DNA of 64,000 nucleotides from Chamaesiphon sp041738715 (GCA_041738715.1 JBGSPI010000103.1:25429-89428), one strand, 5' to 3'; shown: positions 54,256 through 63,799, counted from the first letter of the stretch. A program made the numbers and translations. Notes: generated by a model from the letters alone, not told the origin.

Positions 54256-54831
54256 ATGATAACAAAACTAATTGTAGCAACGAGTAATCCTGGCAAATTA
54301 AAAGAAATGCAAGCCTATTTGAGCGATAGTGACTGGGAACTTGCCCTCAAACCTGCGGAATTGGATGTAGATGAGACGGGAGATACTTTTGCGGCGAATG
54401 CTTGTCTCAAAGCCTCAGAAGTGGCGATCGCGTTGAATTCTTGGGCGATCGCTGATGATTCCGGTTTGCAGGTAGACTCGCTCAATGGTGCGCCAGGAAT
54501 TTATTCGGCGCGGTATGGGGCAACAGACGGAGATCGGATCGATCGAGTGTTACGCGAATTGGGCGATCATCCCAACAGGCAGGCTCAATTTGTCTGCGCT
54601 GTTGCCATCGCTCGTCCTGATGGCACAATTGCGGCGCAAGCGGAAGGAATTTGTCGTGGTGAAATCCTGTTTCAACCTCGTGGCGCGGATGGTTTTGGCT
54701 ACGATCCGATCTTTTATGTGCCCGAACAACAACTCACCTTCGCGGAAATGTCTAAGGATGCCAAACGCAGCATCAGCCATCGGGGAAAAGCTTTTGCAAT
54801 GATCAGTCAGCAGTTGAGCACGATTCAATAA
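54256..54831 (+). CDS. rdgB: XTP/dITP pyrophosphatase (RdgB/HAM1)
   Basis: Hydrolyses non-canonical purine nucleoside triphosphates (XTP, dITP) to monophosphates, so they do not enter DNA. The 191-residue protein has the family motifs ATSNPGKLKEMQAYL, AIADDSGLQVDSLNGAPGI, GYDPIFYVPEQQLTFAEM and SHRGKAF. The start ATG is preceded by AT-rich sequence. tRNA-His is on the opposite strand downstream, with a shared hairpin between. Confidence 0.96.
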   Translation: MITKLIVATSNPGKLKEMQAYLSDSDWELALKPAELDVDETGDTFAANACLKASEVAIALNSWAIADDSGLQVDSLNGAPGIYSARYGATDGDRIDRVLRELGDHPNRQAQFVCAVAIARPDGTIAAQAEGICRGEILFQPRGADGFGYDPIFYVPEQQLTFAEMSKDAKRSISHRGKAFAMISQQLSTIQ

Positions 54832-54878
54832 TGTGTGTCAAGATTGGTGCGGTTGATTAGATTGCGCTCGTAAAAGCC

Positions 54879-54910
54879 AAATCCCCCAGTCCTTTACAGG
54901 TGGGGGATTT
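54879..54910 (-). terminator. Terminator between rdgB and tRNA-His
   Basis: AAATCCCCCA and TGGGGGATTT form a perfect ten-base stem around 12 bases. On the minus strand it is followed by GGCTTTT, which suits termination of tRNA-His. It may also serve rdgB from the other side. Confidence 0.75.
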
Positions 54911-54927
54911 AGCTTGAACATTAGAAG

Positions 54928-55001
54928 GGCGAACGACGGGGTTTGAACCCGCGAATGGAGGTACCACAAACCTCTGCCTTAACCACTTGGCCACGCTCGC
55001 C
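54928..55001 (-). tRNA. tRNA-His (GTG)
   Basis: The minus strand folds into a cloverleaf with anticodon GTG in the loop TTGTGGT. The extra G at position -1 opposite C73, diagnostic of tRNA-His, is encoded. The T loop is TTCAAAC. CCA is not encoded in the gene, unlike the initiator tRNA at 17787. Confidence 0.95.
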
Positions 55002-55092
55002 GCGCGTTATTCGTAGGAACTATCATATCATAAATTCTTCATATCTAGCTAGTGCTACAGTAAAATTATCTGATGTGTGAGTTGGGTGTGAT

Positions 55093-55461
55093 ATGACGCG
55101 GTGGAAAATAGTCTTACTGAGCATCTTCGCGGTTTGTGGATTGTTGGGAATCGCGGCACTGAGCAATCCCGATCGATCGGACTATGAAGTTTATGCTGTC
55201 GAAAAATTGGCTGATTTAGCCAGAAATCAGTGCGATCTCGCTCCTGGCGGATTTGGGACAATATTGAAGGAGCCTTGTCGAGCGGCGATCTCAGCCATTA
55301 AACCAGAACTTCGACCGATCGTGGCGCAGGCAACTACCCGCCAAAATTTGATAATATTTAGTATCTATCGATCGAATATCTCAATTCCTGCGGCTAATCT
55401 CCATACCCAAGTTGAATCGATCGGGATTTTCAATCGTTTCTACACATACAGAACTGACTAG
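55093..55461 (+). CDS. DUF4359 family small membrane or exported protein
   Basis: A 122-residue protein with an N-terminal hydrophobic helix (residues about 5-24), which is a signal anchor. The later part has a cysteine pair (NQCDLAPGGFGTILKEPCRA) and the block NLIIFSIYRSNISIP. It matches my memory of the DUF4359 family of cyanobacterial proteins. Function unknown. It lies 85 bases before the sirB TTG, separated by CCCCTAA repeats. Confidence 0.75.
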   Translation: MTRWKIVLLSIFAVCGLLGIAALSNPDRSDYEVYAVEKLADLARNQCDLAPGGFGTILKEPCRAAISAIKPELRPIVAQATTRQNLIIFSIYRSNISIPAANLHTQVESIGIFNRFYTYRTD

Positions 55462-55510
55462 GATTTATCGGATTCGATTGATTAGTATGATTAGGTTGTT
55501 AGTAACAATC

Positions 55511-55545
55511 TAACCCCTAACCCCTAACCCCTAACCCCTAACCTC
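55511..55545. repeat. TAACCCC heptamer array before sirB
   Basis: Four perfect TAACCCC units and a variant fifth (TAACCTC) directly abut the TTG start codon of sirB. Any ribosome binding site would have to lie inside the array, and none is obvious. Confidence 0.85.
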
Positions 55546-56268
55546 TTGTCACCAGCCTATTTACTCGTATCCCACGGCAGCAGCGATTCCCGTCCTCAAA
55601 TTGCCGTCAGCCAATTAGCCCAGCAATTAAGTTCATCATTCCAAGCCCAACAGAGATTAATCGCCACTGCTCAGTTAGAGTTAGCAGATCGACCATTACA
55701 TCTCCAAATCGTCGATTTTGCCCAAAGCTGTCATCAGCGGGGGATCGATCGAATCGTCATTTTACCCCTGTTTTTACTGCCAGGTGTCCATGTGATGGAT
55801 GATATTCCCGCCGAGGTAGAAATTGCCAAACGTCTCCAGCTAGAAGTCCAGATCGTCATTGCCCCTTTTCTGGGTGCTTATTCCCAGATTGTCGATCTGT
55901 TCAGCCTGCACCGTTTAGATTTACCCGATCGATCTATGATACTGTCCCACGGCAGTAAACGACCTGGAGGGAATGCGATCGTTGAACAACTAGCGACCAG
56001 GTTGGATCTAGAGACTGCTTATTGGTCGATCGAGCCAAGTTTAACAGATCGAGTGGGTGAGTTAGTCGAAGCCGGCGTAACTAAGATCGGGATTTTACCT
56101 TACTTTCTGTTTACTGGAGGGATTACTGACAAGATTGCGATCATGGTGGCAAAACTAACAGAGCAATTTTCTGAAGTTCAAATAGTGTTGGGCGAACCAG
56201 TCGGCAATTATCCAGAATTAACTACTGCAATCGACACAATTTTAACGTCACTCAATTCACTCGATTAA
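55546..56268 (+). CDS. sirB: Sirohydrochlorin chelatase (SirB/CbiX-like)
   Basis: Inserts a metal (Fe for siroheme, or Co for cobalamin) into sirohydrochlorin. The 240-residue protein has two related halves, each starting with a His-Gly motif (LLVSHGSSDSRPQ and LSHGSKRPGGN), and FLLPGVHVMDDIPAEVE between, as in the long CbiX form. The start codon is TTG and the upstream sequence is repetitive, so the true start is not certain. cobA follows 22 bases after the stop. Both act on the same branch, so an operon for siroheme synthesis is likely. Confidence 0.9.
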   Translation: MSPAYLLVSHGSSDSRPQIAVSQLAQQLSSSFQAQQRLIATAQLELADRPLHLQIVDFAQSCHQRGIDRIVILPLFLLPGVHVMDDIPAEVEIAKRLQLEVQIVIAPFLGAYSQIVDLFSLHRLDLPDRSMILSHGSKRPGGNAIVEQLATRLDLETAYWSIEPSLTDRVGELVEAGVTKIGILPYFLFTGGITDKIAIMVAKLTEQFSEVQIVLGEPVGNYPELTTAIDTILTSLNSLD

Positions 56269-56290
56269 ATATTAAACATTATAAATATTA

Positions 56291-57073
56291 GTGCTAAATC
56301 AAGACAACAAAACAGTGACAGAGATAATTGGGAAGGTTTATTTAGTTGGTGCAGGGCCTGGAGATCCAGGACTATTGACACTCAAAGGTAAGGGGTTATT
56401 AGAGTGTGCTGATGTGGTGATTTTTGATGCCTTGGTTAGTCCGGCAATTATCGCGATGATTGGTAGCCATACCGAAAAAATTGATGCCGGAAAACGGATG
56501 GGTAGACACTCGCTCTTGCAACATGAAACAACTGATTTATTAATAGAAAAAGCCCGCGAACATGCGATCGTCGTTCGATTAAAAGGTGGAGATCCATTCG
56601 TCTTTGGCCGTGGTGGGGAAGAAATGGAAGATCTGATCGCTGCGGGAATACCTGTAGAAGTAGTCCCTGGAGTCACCTCTGGTATTGCGGCTCCAGCCTA
56701 TGCTGGTATCCCCCTCACCCATCGCAATTATAGTTCTTCAGTCACCTTCGTCACTGGACATGAGATGGCTGGTAAATACCGTCCTGGGGTTAATTGGGGC
56801 GCGATCGCTCAGAGTGCCGAAACAATTGTAGTGTATATGGGCGTTCATAACCTCGATCGCATTACCCATGAATTGATGGCGGCGGGATTGGCTGGGACAA
56901 CGCCGATTGCCTTAGTGCGGTGGGGCACAACGCCCAATCAGGAAGAATTAATTGCGACGCTCGATACAGTGGTCGAACAGATCGAAATTCGTCAATTTAG
57001 TGCCCCGGCAATCGCCGTGATCGGCAATGTGGTGCAATTACACGCTATTCTCAAGGGTGAAGTTAGGGCATAG
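56291..57073 (+). CDS. cobA: Uroporphyrinogen-III C-methyltransferase
   Basis: Adds two methyl groups from SAM to uroporphyrinogen III, giving precorrin-2, the branch point to siroheme and cobalamin. The 260-residue protein has VYLVGAGPGDPGLLTLKG at its start, then VVRLKGGDPFVFGRGGEE and VPGVTSGIAAPAYAGIPLTHR, all diagnostic. The frame begins with GTG at 56291; a second GTG ten codons later is also possible, and no ribosome binding site decides it. It follows sirB by 22 bases. Confidence 0.95.
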   Translation: MLNQDNKTVTEIIGKVYLVGAGPGDPGLLTLKGKGLLECADVVIFDALVSPAIIAMIGSHTEKIDAGKRMGRHSLLQHETTDLLIEKAREHAIVVRLKGGDPFVFGRGGEEMEDLIAAGIPVEVVPGVTSGIAAPAYAGIPLTHRNYSSSVTFVTGHEMAGKYRPGVNWGAIAQSAETIVVYMGVHNLDRITHELMAAGLAGTTPIALVRWGTTPNQEELIATLDTVVEQIEIRQFSAPAIAVIGNVVQLHAILKGEVRA

Positions 57074-57101
57074 TGGTATCACTACTCTCTACTCTCTAAC
57101 G

Positions 57102-58946
57102 TTATCTATAGCCGGCTGCTTGAAGGGAAAATAAATGAGCATAGCGTCCCCCATCTGCTAATAACTGCTGATGACTGCCTTGTTCGATAATTTCACCATT
57201 AGCCATCACAATAATTCGATCTGCCATCCTCACCGTCGAAAATCGATGAGAAATTAACACCACCATCTGATTTCGAGTTAGATCGCGAAAATGATTAAAG
57301 ATTTTCATCTCAGCTTCTGCATCCATTGCTGCTGTTGGTTCATCGAGGATCAAAATGTCGGCATTCGATCGCATAAAAGCTCGGGATAGGGCGATCTTTT
57401 GCCATTGTCCGCCTGATAACTCTTGCCCACCCTTAAACCATTTACCTAACTGAGTATTAAAGCCTGCGGGCAACATATCAATAAAAGGTTTAGCCATCCC
57501 TTTGGCAGAGGCAACTTCCCATTGATCGAGATCGTCTAAATGTTCGACATCGCCAACGCCAACATTTTCACCGACAGTAAATTGATATTGAACGAAGTTC
57601 TGAAAAATCACCCCAATCCGTTGGCGCAATACATCAATATCCCAATCATTTATGTCCACTCCATCCAGCAAAATTTTCCCACTACTGGGGGTATAAAGTC
57701 GGGTCAAAAGCTTGATTAAAGTGGTTTTACCAGAACCATTTGCACCAACTATCGCTAGTTTTTCACCTGCTTGGATCTCTAAACAGATATCTTTCAATAC
57801 TGGTTGTTGACTGCCGGGATAACTAAAATAAACATGCTCGAATGAAATACCATTTGGTATGATTCCCTTGGTGACTCGACCCTGCGATTGGGGAATCGGC
57901 TGCTCTAAAAATTCGTACAGATTGGCAAGATATAGATTATCTTCATACATCCCACCGATCGAAGTTAATGCTGCCGAAAAAGTCGATTGTCCTTGTCTAA
58001 ATACCACTAAGTACATCGTCATTTCTCCCAAACTAATGGTGCCAGAAATCGCCTCAATCACCATCCAAATATATGCACCATAAAACGCTCCCGTACTCAG
58101 CAGCCCCAGTAAATAGCCCCACAAGCCCTTCTTAAGCGTGAGATCGCGATCCTCTCGATAGAGTCGGTTAAAGATATCGCGGTAACGCTGCAACAGCATC
58201 CTACCGAGTTGATAAAGCTGCACTTCCTTGGCATAATCTTCCCGTGCCAATAAAGTTTCTAAATAGTGCTGCTGACGAGTTTCTGGAGATCTCCACCGAA
58301 ACAATCGAAAGGCATGTTCCGAAAACCGAGTTTCGGCAATAAAAGATGGAATCGCCGCGAGAATTAGCACTAGGACAGCCCACACAGAAAATCGCCACAA
58401 TAGTCCGCAAAATGTCAATAAAGTTAGTGCAGATTGACACAATCCAAATGTACGGTTGATCAGTGATAAAGGGCGGATCGATGCTTGAGACCTAGCCTGA
58501 CTCATCTTGTCATAAAATTCGGCATCCTCAAAATGTGTTAGATCTAGGGTGAGAGCTTTTTCCAGAATGGATTCATTGACTCTTTGCGCTAATAATACGC
58601 GCAGTAATGATTGGCAAACAACTAGTCCCTTTTGGCAAGCAGCTAATAGCACGATCGCAATTGCTTCAATCCCTACATAACTGAGCGCATGATGTTTGTC
58701 GATTTCCAATCCACTACGAGCCGCGATCACCACACTATCGACGATTAACTTGCCAATATACGCGATCGCTCCAGGCAATAAACCACCAAATACAGCTACA
58801 ATCCCCAATGTTACGGTTAGTTGATGGCTAGTATTCCAGACCAAACTGAGAGATTTTGGACTATAGCGAAATACTGACAGCGAATCGCGCACACCTTTCG
58901 CAAATAACCTCCATCCTCGCCAGTTAACTTTTTTGCTGCGGATCAT
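57102..58946 (-). CDS. ABC transporter, fused permease and ATP-binding protein
   Basis: A 614-residue half-transporter of the exporter type. The N-terminal about 340 residues hold six membrane helices. The ATP-binding domain has Walker A IVGANGSGKTTLIKLLT, the signature LSGGQWQKIALSRAFM, Walker B ILILDEPTAAMD and the H-loop LISHRFSTV. The permease half carries the block THFEDAEFYDKMSQA, which often occurs in exporters of peptides or lipids. The substrate is not predictable. It has no partner half-transporter nearby, so it may form a homodimer. Confidence 0.93.
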   Translation of the reverse strand: MIRSKKVNWRGWRLFAKGVRDSLSVFRYSPKSLSLVWNTSHQLTVTLGIVAVFGGLLPGAIAYIGKLIVDSVVIAARSGLEIDKHHALSYVGIEAIAIVLLAACQKGLVVCQSLLRVLLAQRVNESILEKALTLDLTHFEDAEFYDKMSQARSQASIRPLSLINRTFGLCQSALTLLTFCGLLWRFSVWAVLVLILAAIPSFIAETRFSEHAFRLFRWRSPETRQQHYLETLLAREDYAKEVQLYQLGRMLLQRYRDIFNRLYREDRDLTLKKGLWGYLLGLLSTGAFYGAYIWMVIEAISGTISLGEMTMYLVVFRQGQSTFSAALTSIGGMYEDNLYLANLYEFLEQPIPQSQGRVTKGIIPNGISFEHVYFSYPGSQQPVLKDICLEIQAGEKLAIVGANGSGKTTLIKLLTRLYTPSSGKILLDGVDINDWDIDVLRQRIGVIFQNFVQYQFTVGENVGVGDVEHLDDLDQWEVASAKGMAKPFIDMLPAGFNTQLGKWFKGGQELSGGQWQKIALSRAFMRSNADILILDEPTAAMDAEAEMKIFNHFRDLTRNQMVVLISHRFSTVRMADRIIVMANGEIIEQGSHQQLLADGGRYAHLFSLQAAGYR

Positions 58947-59102
58947 TGCTTAGGTTCTAACTCTGAATATAAAACTGCTACTCGATCGATTCTCTCTCAG
59001 CAAGGCGATCCAGCGGAAGATAGTTTGGAGAATCGATCGTTTTTGATGACCGATCGACGTATAGTAATTGAACTGTTCATCGATCGCTGCACACTATCTA
59101 CA

Positions 59103-60008
59103 ATGGCTGTCAGTAAAATTTCCCTTAGATCTGTTCGGCAACTCCTGCACGAACGCCGTAATCAGCTTTCCACTCAACTATTAGTCTTGGGTCTAATTAT
59201 CACCACCAGTTTTGTAGCAATCGCGCTATTTGCACCACTACTACAAGCAATCGGATTGCTTCAAGATCCCCAAGACTTATTAGGGAGCCAGATGCCACCC
59301 TATAATCCGATTAATGAGGCACCTTCCTGGAAACACTGGTTTGGGACTAGTCGAGAGGGGTATGATGTCTTTTCTCGAACCCTATTCGGTACTCAGGCGG
59401 CTCTACAGGTAGTGATTTTGGCAACTTTGATGAGTTTGCTAATTGGGGTGCCCTTGGGGATGGTGAGCGGTTATTTAGGCGGTAATCTCGATCGAGTCTT
59501 GTTGTTTCTGATGGATACGATTTACACCTTGCCGGGATTATTACTATCGGTGACGTTGGCATTTATCGTGGGTAAGGGTGTATTCAATGCGGCGATTGCG
59601 TTAAGTATTTCCTATATCCCCCAGTATTTTCGAGTGGTGCGAAATCAGACGGCGAGTTTAAAGACACAAATGTTTGTCGAAGCGGCTCAGGCTTTGGGCG
59701 CATCGACATCTCATGTCTTGCGGAAATATTTATTTGCCAATGTAGTACAAAGTGTGCCCGTGCTATTTACGCTCAATGCGGCTGATGCAATTTTAGTTTT
59801 GGGTGGCTTGGGTTTTCTGGGGTTGGGTTTACCCGATGAAGTGGCTGAATGGGGGCACGATCTCAAGCAAGCTTTACCAGCACTTTCAACGGGGATTTGG
59901 TGGACTACTTTTTTTCCAGGTTTGGCTCTCACTCTGATGGTAACAGGTTTATCTCTATTGGGTGAGGGTTTAAGTGAGTTGGTGAATCCGAGGGAAAGAG
60001 GACGGTAA
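59103..60008 (+). CDS. ABC transporter permease of the DppC/OppC type
   Basis: About 301 residues from the ATG at 59103; the open frame extends to a TTG at 59025, but that part lacks the family start. It is a binding-protein-dependent transport permease with five or six membrane helices and the EAA loop EAAQALGASTSHVLRKYL. Features of the peptide permease C subunit are FGTSREGYDVFSRTLFGT and the TMD block TLPGLLLSVTLAFIVG. The rest of the transporter (binding protein, second permease, ATPases) is not next to it, so the genes are dispersed. Peptides, nickel or other solutes are possible substrates. Confidence 0.9.
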   Translation: MAVSKISLRSVRQLLHERRNQLSTQLLVLGLIITTSFVAIALFAPLLQAIGLLQDPQDLLGSQMPPYNPINEAPSWKHWFGTSREGYDVFSRTLFGTQAALQVVILATLMSLLIGVPLGMVSGYLGGNLDRVLLFLMDTIYTLPGLLLSVTLAFIVGKGVFNAAIALSISYIPQYFRVVRNQTASLKTQMFVEAAQALGASTSHVLRKYLFANVVQSVPVLFTLNAADAILVLGGLGFLGLGLPDEVAEWGHDLKQALPALSTGIWWTTFFPGLALTLMVTGLSLLGEGLSELVNPRERGR

Positions 60009-60046
60009 TTAGGGGATAGAGAGTAGGGAAAAGGGAACTTTAGGCT

Positions 60047-60949
60047 ATGACTGAACAAGTAATTGGGATTGATTTGGGGGGAACAGCAATTAAATTAGGG
60101 CGGTTTACACGAGAGGGGAATTGTCTTCAATCCCTGACGGTACCGACACCACAACCATCACGTCCTGATGCCGTGCTAGATATGATGGTGTATGCGATCG
60201 AAAAATTAGCTCCCACGCTGACTGATATTAGTGCGATCGGGGTTGGGACACCAGGCCCAGCAGATTTGGCAGGACGGGTGGCGCGGATTGCGATTAATTT
60301 GGATGGTTGGGTGGATATTCCGATCGCTACTTTACTCCAATCCCGGACTGGGATACCCGCAGTTGTCGGCAATGATGGCAATTGTGCGGGGTTGGGTGAA
60401 CGGTGGTTGGGTGCGGCAAGATATTATCGGAATACCGTCTTATTGACGCTAGGAACTGGTGTGGGGGGAGCGATTTTTCTCAATGGTGAGTTGTTTACTG
60501 GACATGCCGCTAGTGCGGGGGAATTGGGCTTGATTACTCTAGCTGCCGATGGACATGCTTGTAATAGTGGTAATAGTGGCTCCTTGGAGCAGTTCCTGTC
60601 GGGGAATGCAATTCGCCGGATGACAGGGAAGGAGCCACAGGAAATGGGCGAACTAGCCGCTGCTGGAGACGCAGAAGCATTGGCATTTTGGGAGAGTTAT
60701 GGTCGAAATTTGGGGATTGGCTTGACGAGCATTCTATATATTCTGACACCGGAAGTAGCGATCGTCGGTGGTGGAATTAGTGCTAGTGCTGACTATTTTT
60801 TACCTGCGGCCGAACGGGAAATCAACAGTCGAGTGATGGCTGTCTCTCGTCCAGGATTTAAGTTAATTCGGGCTGAACTTGGTAATCAAGCGGGGATAAC
60901 TGGGGCAGCAAAGTTGGCATGGGCAATGCTGGAGAGAATTGAGAATTGA
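60047..60949 (+). CDS. ROK-family sugar kinase, glucokinase-like
   Basis: A 300-residue ROK protein, which phosphorylates glucose or a similar sugar. The ATP-binding start IGIDLGGTAIKLGRF and the block LLTLGTGVGGAIFLNGELFTG are present; the catalytic Asp lies in VVGNDGNCAG. The ROK zinc motif C.CG..GC.E is reduced to CNSGNSGSLEQ, so two of the three cysteines are serine; I recall this as common among cyanobacterial ROK proteins. No HTH domain, so it is not a repressor. The gene begins 38 bases after the ABC permease. Confidence 0.87.
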   Translation: MTEQVIGIDLGGTAIKLGRFTREGNCLQSLTVPTPQPSRPDAVLDMMVYAIEKLAPTLTDISAIGVGTPGPADLAGRVARIAINLDGWVDIPIATLLQSRTGIPAVVGNDGNCAGLGERWLGAARYYRNTVLLTLGTGVGGAIFLNGELFTGHAASAGELGLITLAADGHACNSGNSGSLEQFLSGNAIRRMTGKEPQEMGELAAAGDAEALAFWESYGRNLGIGLTSILYILTPEVAIVGGGISASADYFLPAAEREINSRVMAVSRPGFKLIRAELGNQAGITGAAKLAWAMLERIEN

Positions 60950-61038
60950 CAATTGTCTGTCTCCCAACCATCTACCCTTTACTTTTGAGTTAGGATTAAC
61001 TCTTAATAGTTGATGTTGCCAATCCCCGATTTCTACCT

Positions 61039-62205
61039 ATGAGTATTCGCTTACTAATTCCATTTTATGACCCAACGGTCAAAGACTGGTCCTTAACCCC
61101 CAGGTTGCTACGATGGGTGACTTTTATCTGGCTGGCGATCGGACTATTAGTGCTATTTTCAGCTTCTTATTATCATGGTGAAACTGACCAACAAGGTGAC
61201 GGACTATATTATTTTAATCGCCAAGTTTTTGCAGTTTTAGCTAGTCTAATTATCTTCAATATTATTGTCCATTTACCACTCAAAAAATTGCTGAGTATTT
61301 CCCATTGGGGCTTAATCGGCATGTTGGGACTATTGATACTTACCGCCTTCACCGGGGCAGGGAAAACTACAATGGGTGCAACTCGTTGGATTGCAATAGG
61401 TCCAGTTCAGATTCAACCGTCGGAGTTGATCAAACCCTTTTTAGTGTTACAAGGAGCAAAAATTTTCGGTCAATGGGAACGATATCCGATTAGGGTGAGG
61501 ACATTTTGGGTGGGTGTATTTGCCCTGGTGTTACTAGCAATTTTAAAACAGCCAAATTTGAGTACTACTGGTTTATGTGGGATGAGTTTATGGTTGATTG
61601 CCTTCGCTGGAGGGCTGCCATTACGGTATTTGGGTGGATTATTGATTACTGGAGTTGTGGCAGCAGGCATCAGCATTGCCCTCAATCCGTACCAACAAGA
61701 TCGGTTTTCTTTCATTAATCCGTGGGCAGATCCGACTGGATCTGGTTTTCACCTAGTCCAGAGTTTAATGGCAATCGGCTCTGGCGGATCGGCAGGTAAT
61801 GGTTTTGGTCTATCTCTTCAGAAATTAGGCTATTTACCAATCCCCGATACAGATTTTATTTTTTCGGTCTTTGCCGAGGAGTTTGGGTTGATTGGCAGTG
61901 CCCTGTTGTTGCTGATGGTAATGAGCTATGGCACTTTGGGCTTATTAATTGCACTGCGGAGCAATCATCCGGTGCATCGGTTGATTGCGATCGGCAGTAT
62001 GACATTTATCGTACTCCAATCGCTAATCAATATTGCCGTTGCTTGTGGTGTTCTCCCCACTACTGGTTTACCGCTACCGATGTTTAGTTATGGAGGTAGC
62101 TCGATGCTTGCATCATTGATTTTATCGGCTCTGTCCATCCGTGTTGCCAGAGAGTCAGGTACCGCGAAGGTAATTCCGATCGACGGTGATTTCGATCGAC
62201 GGTGA
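61039..62205 (+). CDS. ftsW: Cell division lipid II polymerase FtsW
   Basis: FtsW is a SEDS-family glycosyltransferase that polymerises lipid II at the septum with a class B penicillin-binding protein. The 388-residue protein has ten membrane segments. Conserved parts are RWIAIGPVQIQPSELIK, a large extracytoplasmic loop with NPWADPTGSGFHLVQSLMAI and the C-terminal GVLPTTGLPLPMFSYGGSSM. The paralogue RodA shares these features; the ending and neighbours fit FtsW better, but the distinction is not certain. The gene stands alone. Confidence 0.88.
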   Translation: MSIRLLIPFYDPTVKDWSLTPRLLRWVTFIWLAIGLLVLFSASYYHGETDQQGDGLYYFNRQVFAVLASLIIFNIIVHLPLKKLLSISHWGLIGMLGLLILTAFTGAGKTTMGATRWIAIGPVQIQPSELIKPFLVLQGAKIFGQWERYPIRVRTFWVGVFALVLLAILKQPNLSTTGLCGMSLWLIAFAGGLPLRYLGGLLITGVVAAGISIALNPYQQDRFSFINPWADPTGSGFHLVQSLMAIGSGGSAGNGFGLSLQKLGYLPIPDTDFIFSVFAEEFGLIGSALLLLMVMSYGTLGLLIALRSNHPVHRLIAIGSMTFIVLQSLINIAVACGVLPTTGLPLPMFSYGGSSMLASLILSALSIRVARESGTAKVIPIDGDFDRR

Positions 62206-62283
62206 AAATTCCCCATCGATGATCGCACACAGCGTTAGAATCAGTGTAATTCGATCCTTTGGCATATTTCTCCTCACAACCAG

Positions 62284-63504
62284 ATGTTTGCTACTAACGC
62301 CCCAACTCAGCCAATTAATCCGAACAAAGTCAGACCAGAAATCCAAGCCTTACAGTCAGAGCTAGTTGCCTTTAGACGGCAAATCCATCAGCGTCCAGAA
62401 CTCGGATTCAAAGAACAACTAACCGCCGCTGCGATCGCCAGTAAACTCAAGGAATGGGGCATTCCCCACCAAACTGGTATTGCTCAGACGGGGATTGTCG
62501 CAATGATTCAGGGGCGCAAAACTAGTTTTCGCCTCAAAACCCTGGCAATTCGGGCAGATATGGATGCCTTGCCGATTCAAGAAGCCAATCAAGTGCCGTA
62601 TAAATCGCTCCATGACGGGGTGATGCACGCTTGTGGACATGACGGACATACCGCGATCGCGTTGATGACAGCTTACTACCTCTCCCGACATCAAAGCGAC
62701 TTTGCCGGAACAGTCAAAATTATCTTCCAGCCCGCCGAGGAAGGCCCAGGCGGAGCCAAACCGATGATCGAGGCGGGAGTCCTGACTAATCCCGATGTCA
62801 ACGCAATTATCGGGCTACATCTGTGGAATAATTTACCACTAGGAACAATCGGTGTCCGCAGTGGCGCGTTAATGGCAGCGGTGGAAAGATTCACCCTGAA
62901 GATTCAAGGGAAAGGTGGACACGGAGCCATGCCCCACCAAACGATCGATTCGATCGTTCTAGGTTCACAGATTGTTAACGCCCTGCAAACCATTGTCTCG
63001 CGAAATGTCAATCCGATCGATTCGGCGGTAGTTACTGTCGGTGAATTTCATGCAGGTACAGCACGAAATGTGATTGCTGATACTGCAAACTTAGCTGGTA
63101 CAGTCAGATATTTTAATCCTGAATTAGAGGGCTTTTTTCATCAACGAATCGAAGCGATTGTGGCGGGAATTTGTGCTAGTCATGGAGCCACCTATCAGTT
63201 GGATTATCTAAAATTTTATCCACCAACAATCAATGATCAAAAGATGACCGATCTAGTCCGTTCTATTGCCACAGATCTAGTGGAAACACCAATGGGAGTT
63301 GTGCCTGAATGTCAGACGATGGGCGGTGAAGATATGTCTTTCTTTCTCCAGCAGGTGCCTGGTTGTTACTTCTTTCTCGGCTCGGCAAATCCAGATCGAT
63401 CGCTGGCATATCCCCATCACCACCCTCGATTTGATTTCGATGAAACGGCTCTATCTACAGGTGTAGAAATGTTTGTTCGGTGTGTGGAGAAATACTGTAA
63501 CTAA
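62284..63504 (+). CDS. M20 family amidohydrolase (amidohydrolase/aminoacylase)
   Basis: A 406-residue metal-dependent hydrolase of the M20D group, related to hippurate hydrolase, N-acyl-amino-acid amidohydrolases and IAA-amino acid hydrolases. The metal-ligand blocks are HACGHDGHTAIAL, QPAEEGPGGAKPMIEAG and MGGEDMSFFLQQVPG, and the dimer-domain piece GGHGAMPHQTIDSIV is present. The substrate is unknown. It starts 78 bases after ftsW and ends at the TTG of the following small HTH gene, with no space between. Confidence 0.92.
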   Translation: MFATNAPTQPINPNKVRPEIQALQSELVAFRRQIHQRPELGFKEQLTAAAIASKLKEWGIPHQTGIAQTGIVAMIQGRKTSFRLKTLAIRADMDALPIQEANQVPYKSLHDGVMHACGHDGHTAIALMTAYYLSRHQSDFAGTVKIIFQPAEEGPGGAKPMIEAGVLTNPDVNAIIGLHLWNNLPLGTIGVRSGALMAAVERFTLKIQGKGGHGAMPHQTIDSIVLGSQIVNALQTIVSRNVNPIDSAVVTVGEFHAGTARNVIADTANLAGTVRYFNPELEGFFHQRIEAIVAGICASHGATYQLDYLKFYPPTINDQKMTDLVRSIATDLVETPMGVVPECQTMGGEDMSFFLQQVPGCYFFLGSANPDRSLAYPHHHPRFDFDETALSTGVEMFVRCVEKYCN

Positions 63505-63771
63505 TTGATAATTGATTCATTAGAGATTGAAGTTACAGATCTCAATCCCGTCGGTGAAGGGAGAACACCACAGTCAATTTCCTTAACCAATCGCGAACGG
63601 GAAATTCTCGCGCTCATTGCCGCTGGCAAGATCGATCGAGATATCGCTGACAGTCTCTATATTGCCCCGGCAACTGTCAGAGTTCATATTCATGCTATCC
63701 TACACAAATTAAGGGCACGCGATCGAGGGGTACAGCCGAGATACTCGCAAAATAGGACACGTTGCAAATAA
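63505..63771 (+). CDS. Stand-alone LuxR-type HTH protein, possibly truncated
   Basis: An 88-residue frame. Residues about 27-65 form a LuxR/GerE DNA-binding domain: LTNREREILALIAAGKIDRD, then IADSLYIAPATVRVHIHAIL and HKLRARDR. No receiver domain precedes it, and the frame starts with TTG directly after the amidohydrolase stop, with no ribosome binding site. The last residues (GVQPRYSQNRTRCK) do not look like the usual end of the domain; another frame reads TAEILAK at this place, which hints at a frameshift in a run of G. It may be a small regulator or the remnant of a response regulator. Confidence 0.6.
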   Translation: MIIDSLEIEVTDLNPVGEGRTPQSISLTNREREILALIAAGKIDRDIADSLYIAPATVRVHIHAILHKLRARDRGVQPRYSQNRTRCK

Positions 63772-63799
63772 TTGTTACAAAGTCTCCTGGATGAATTTA

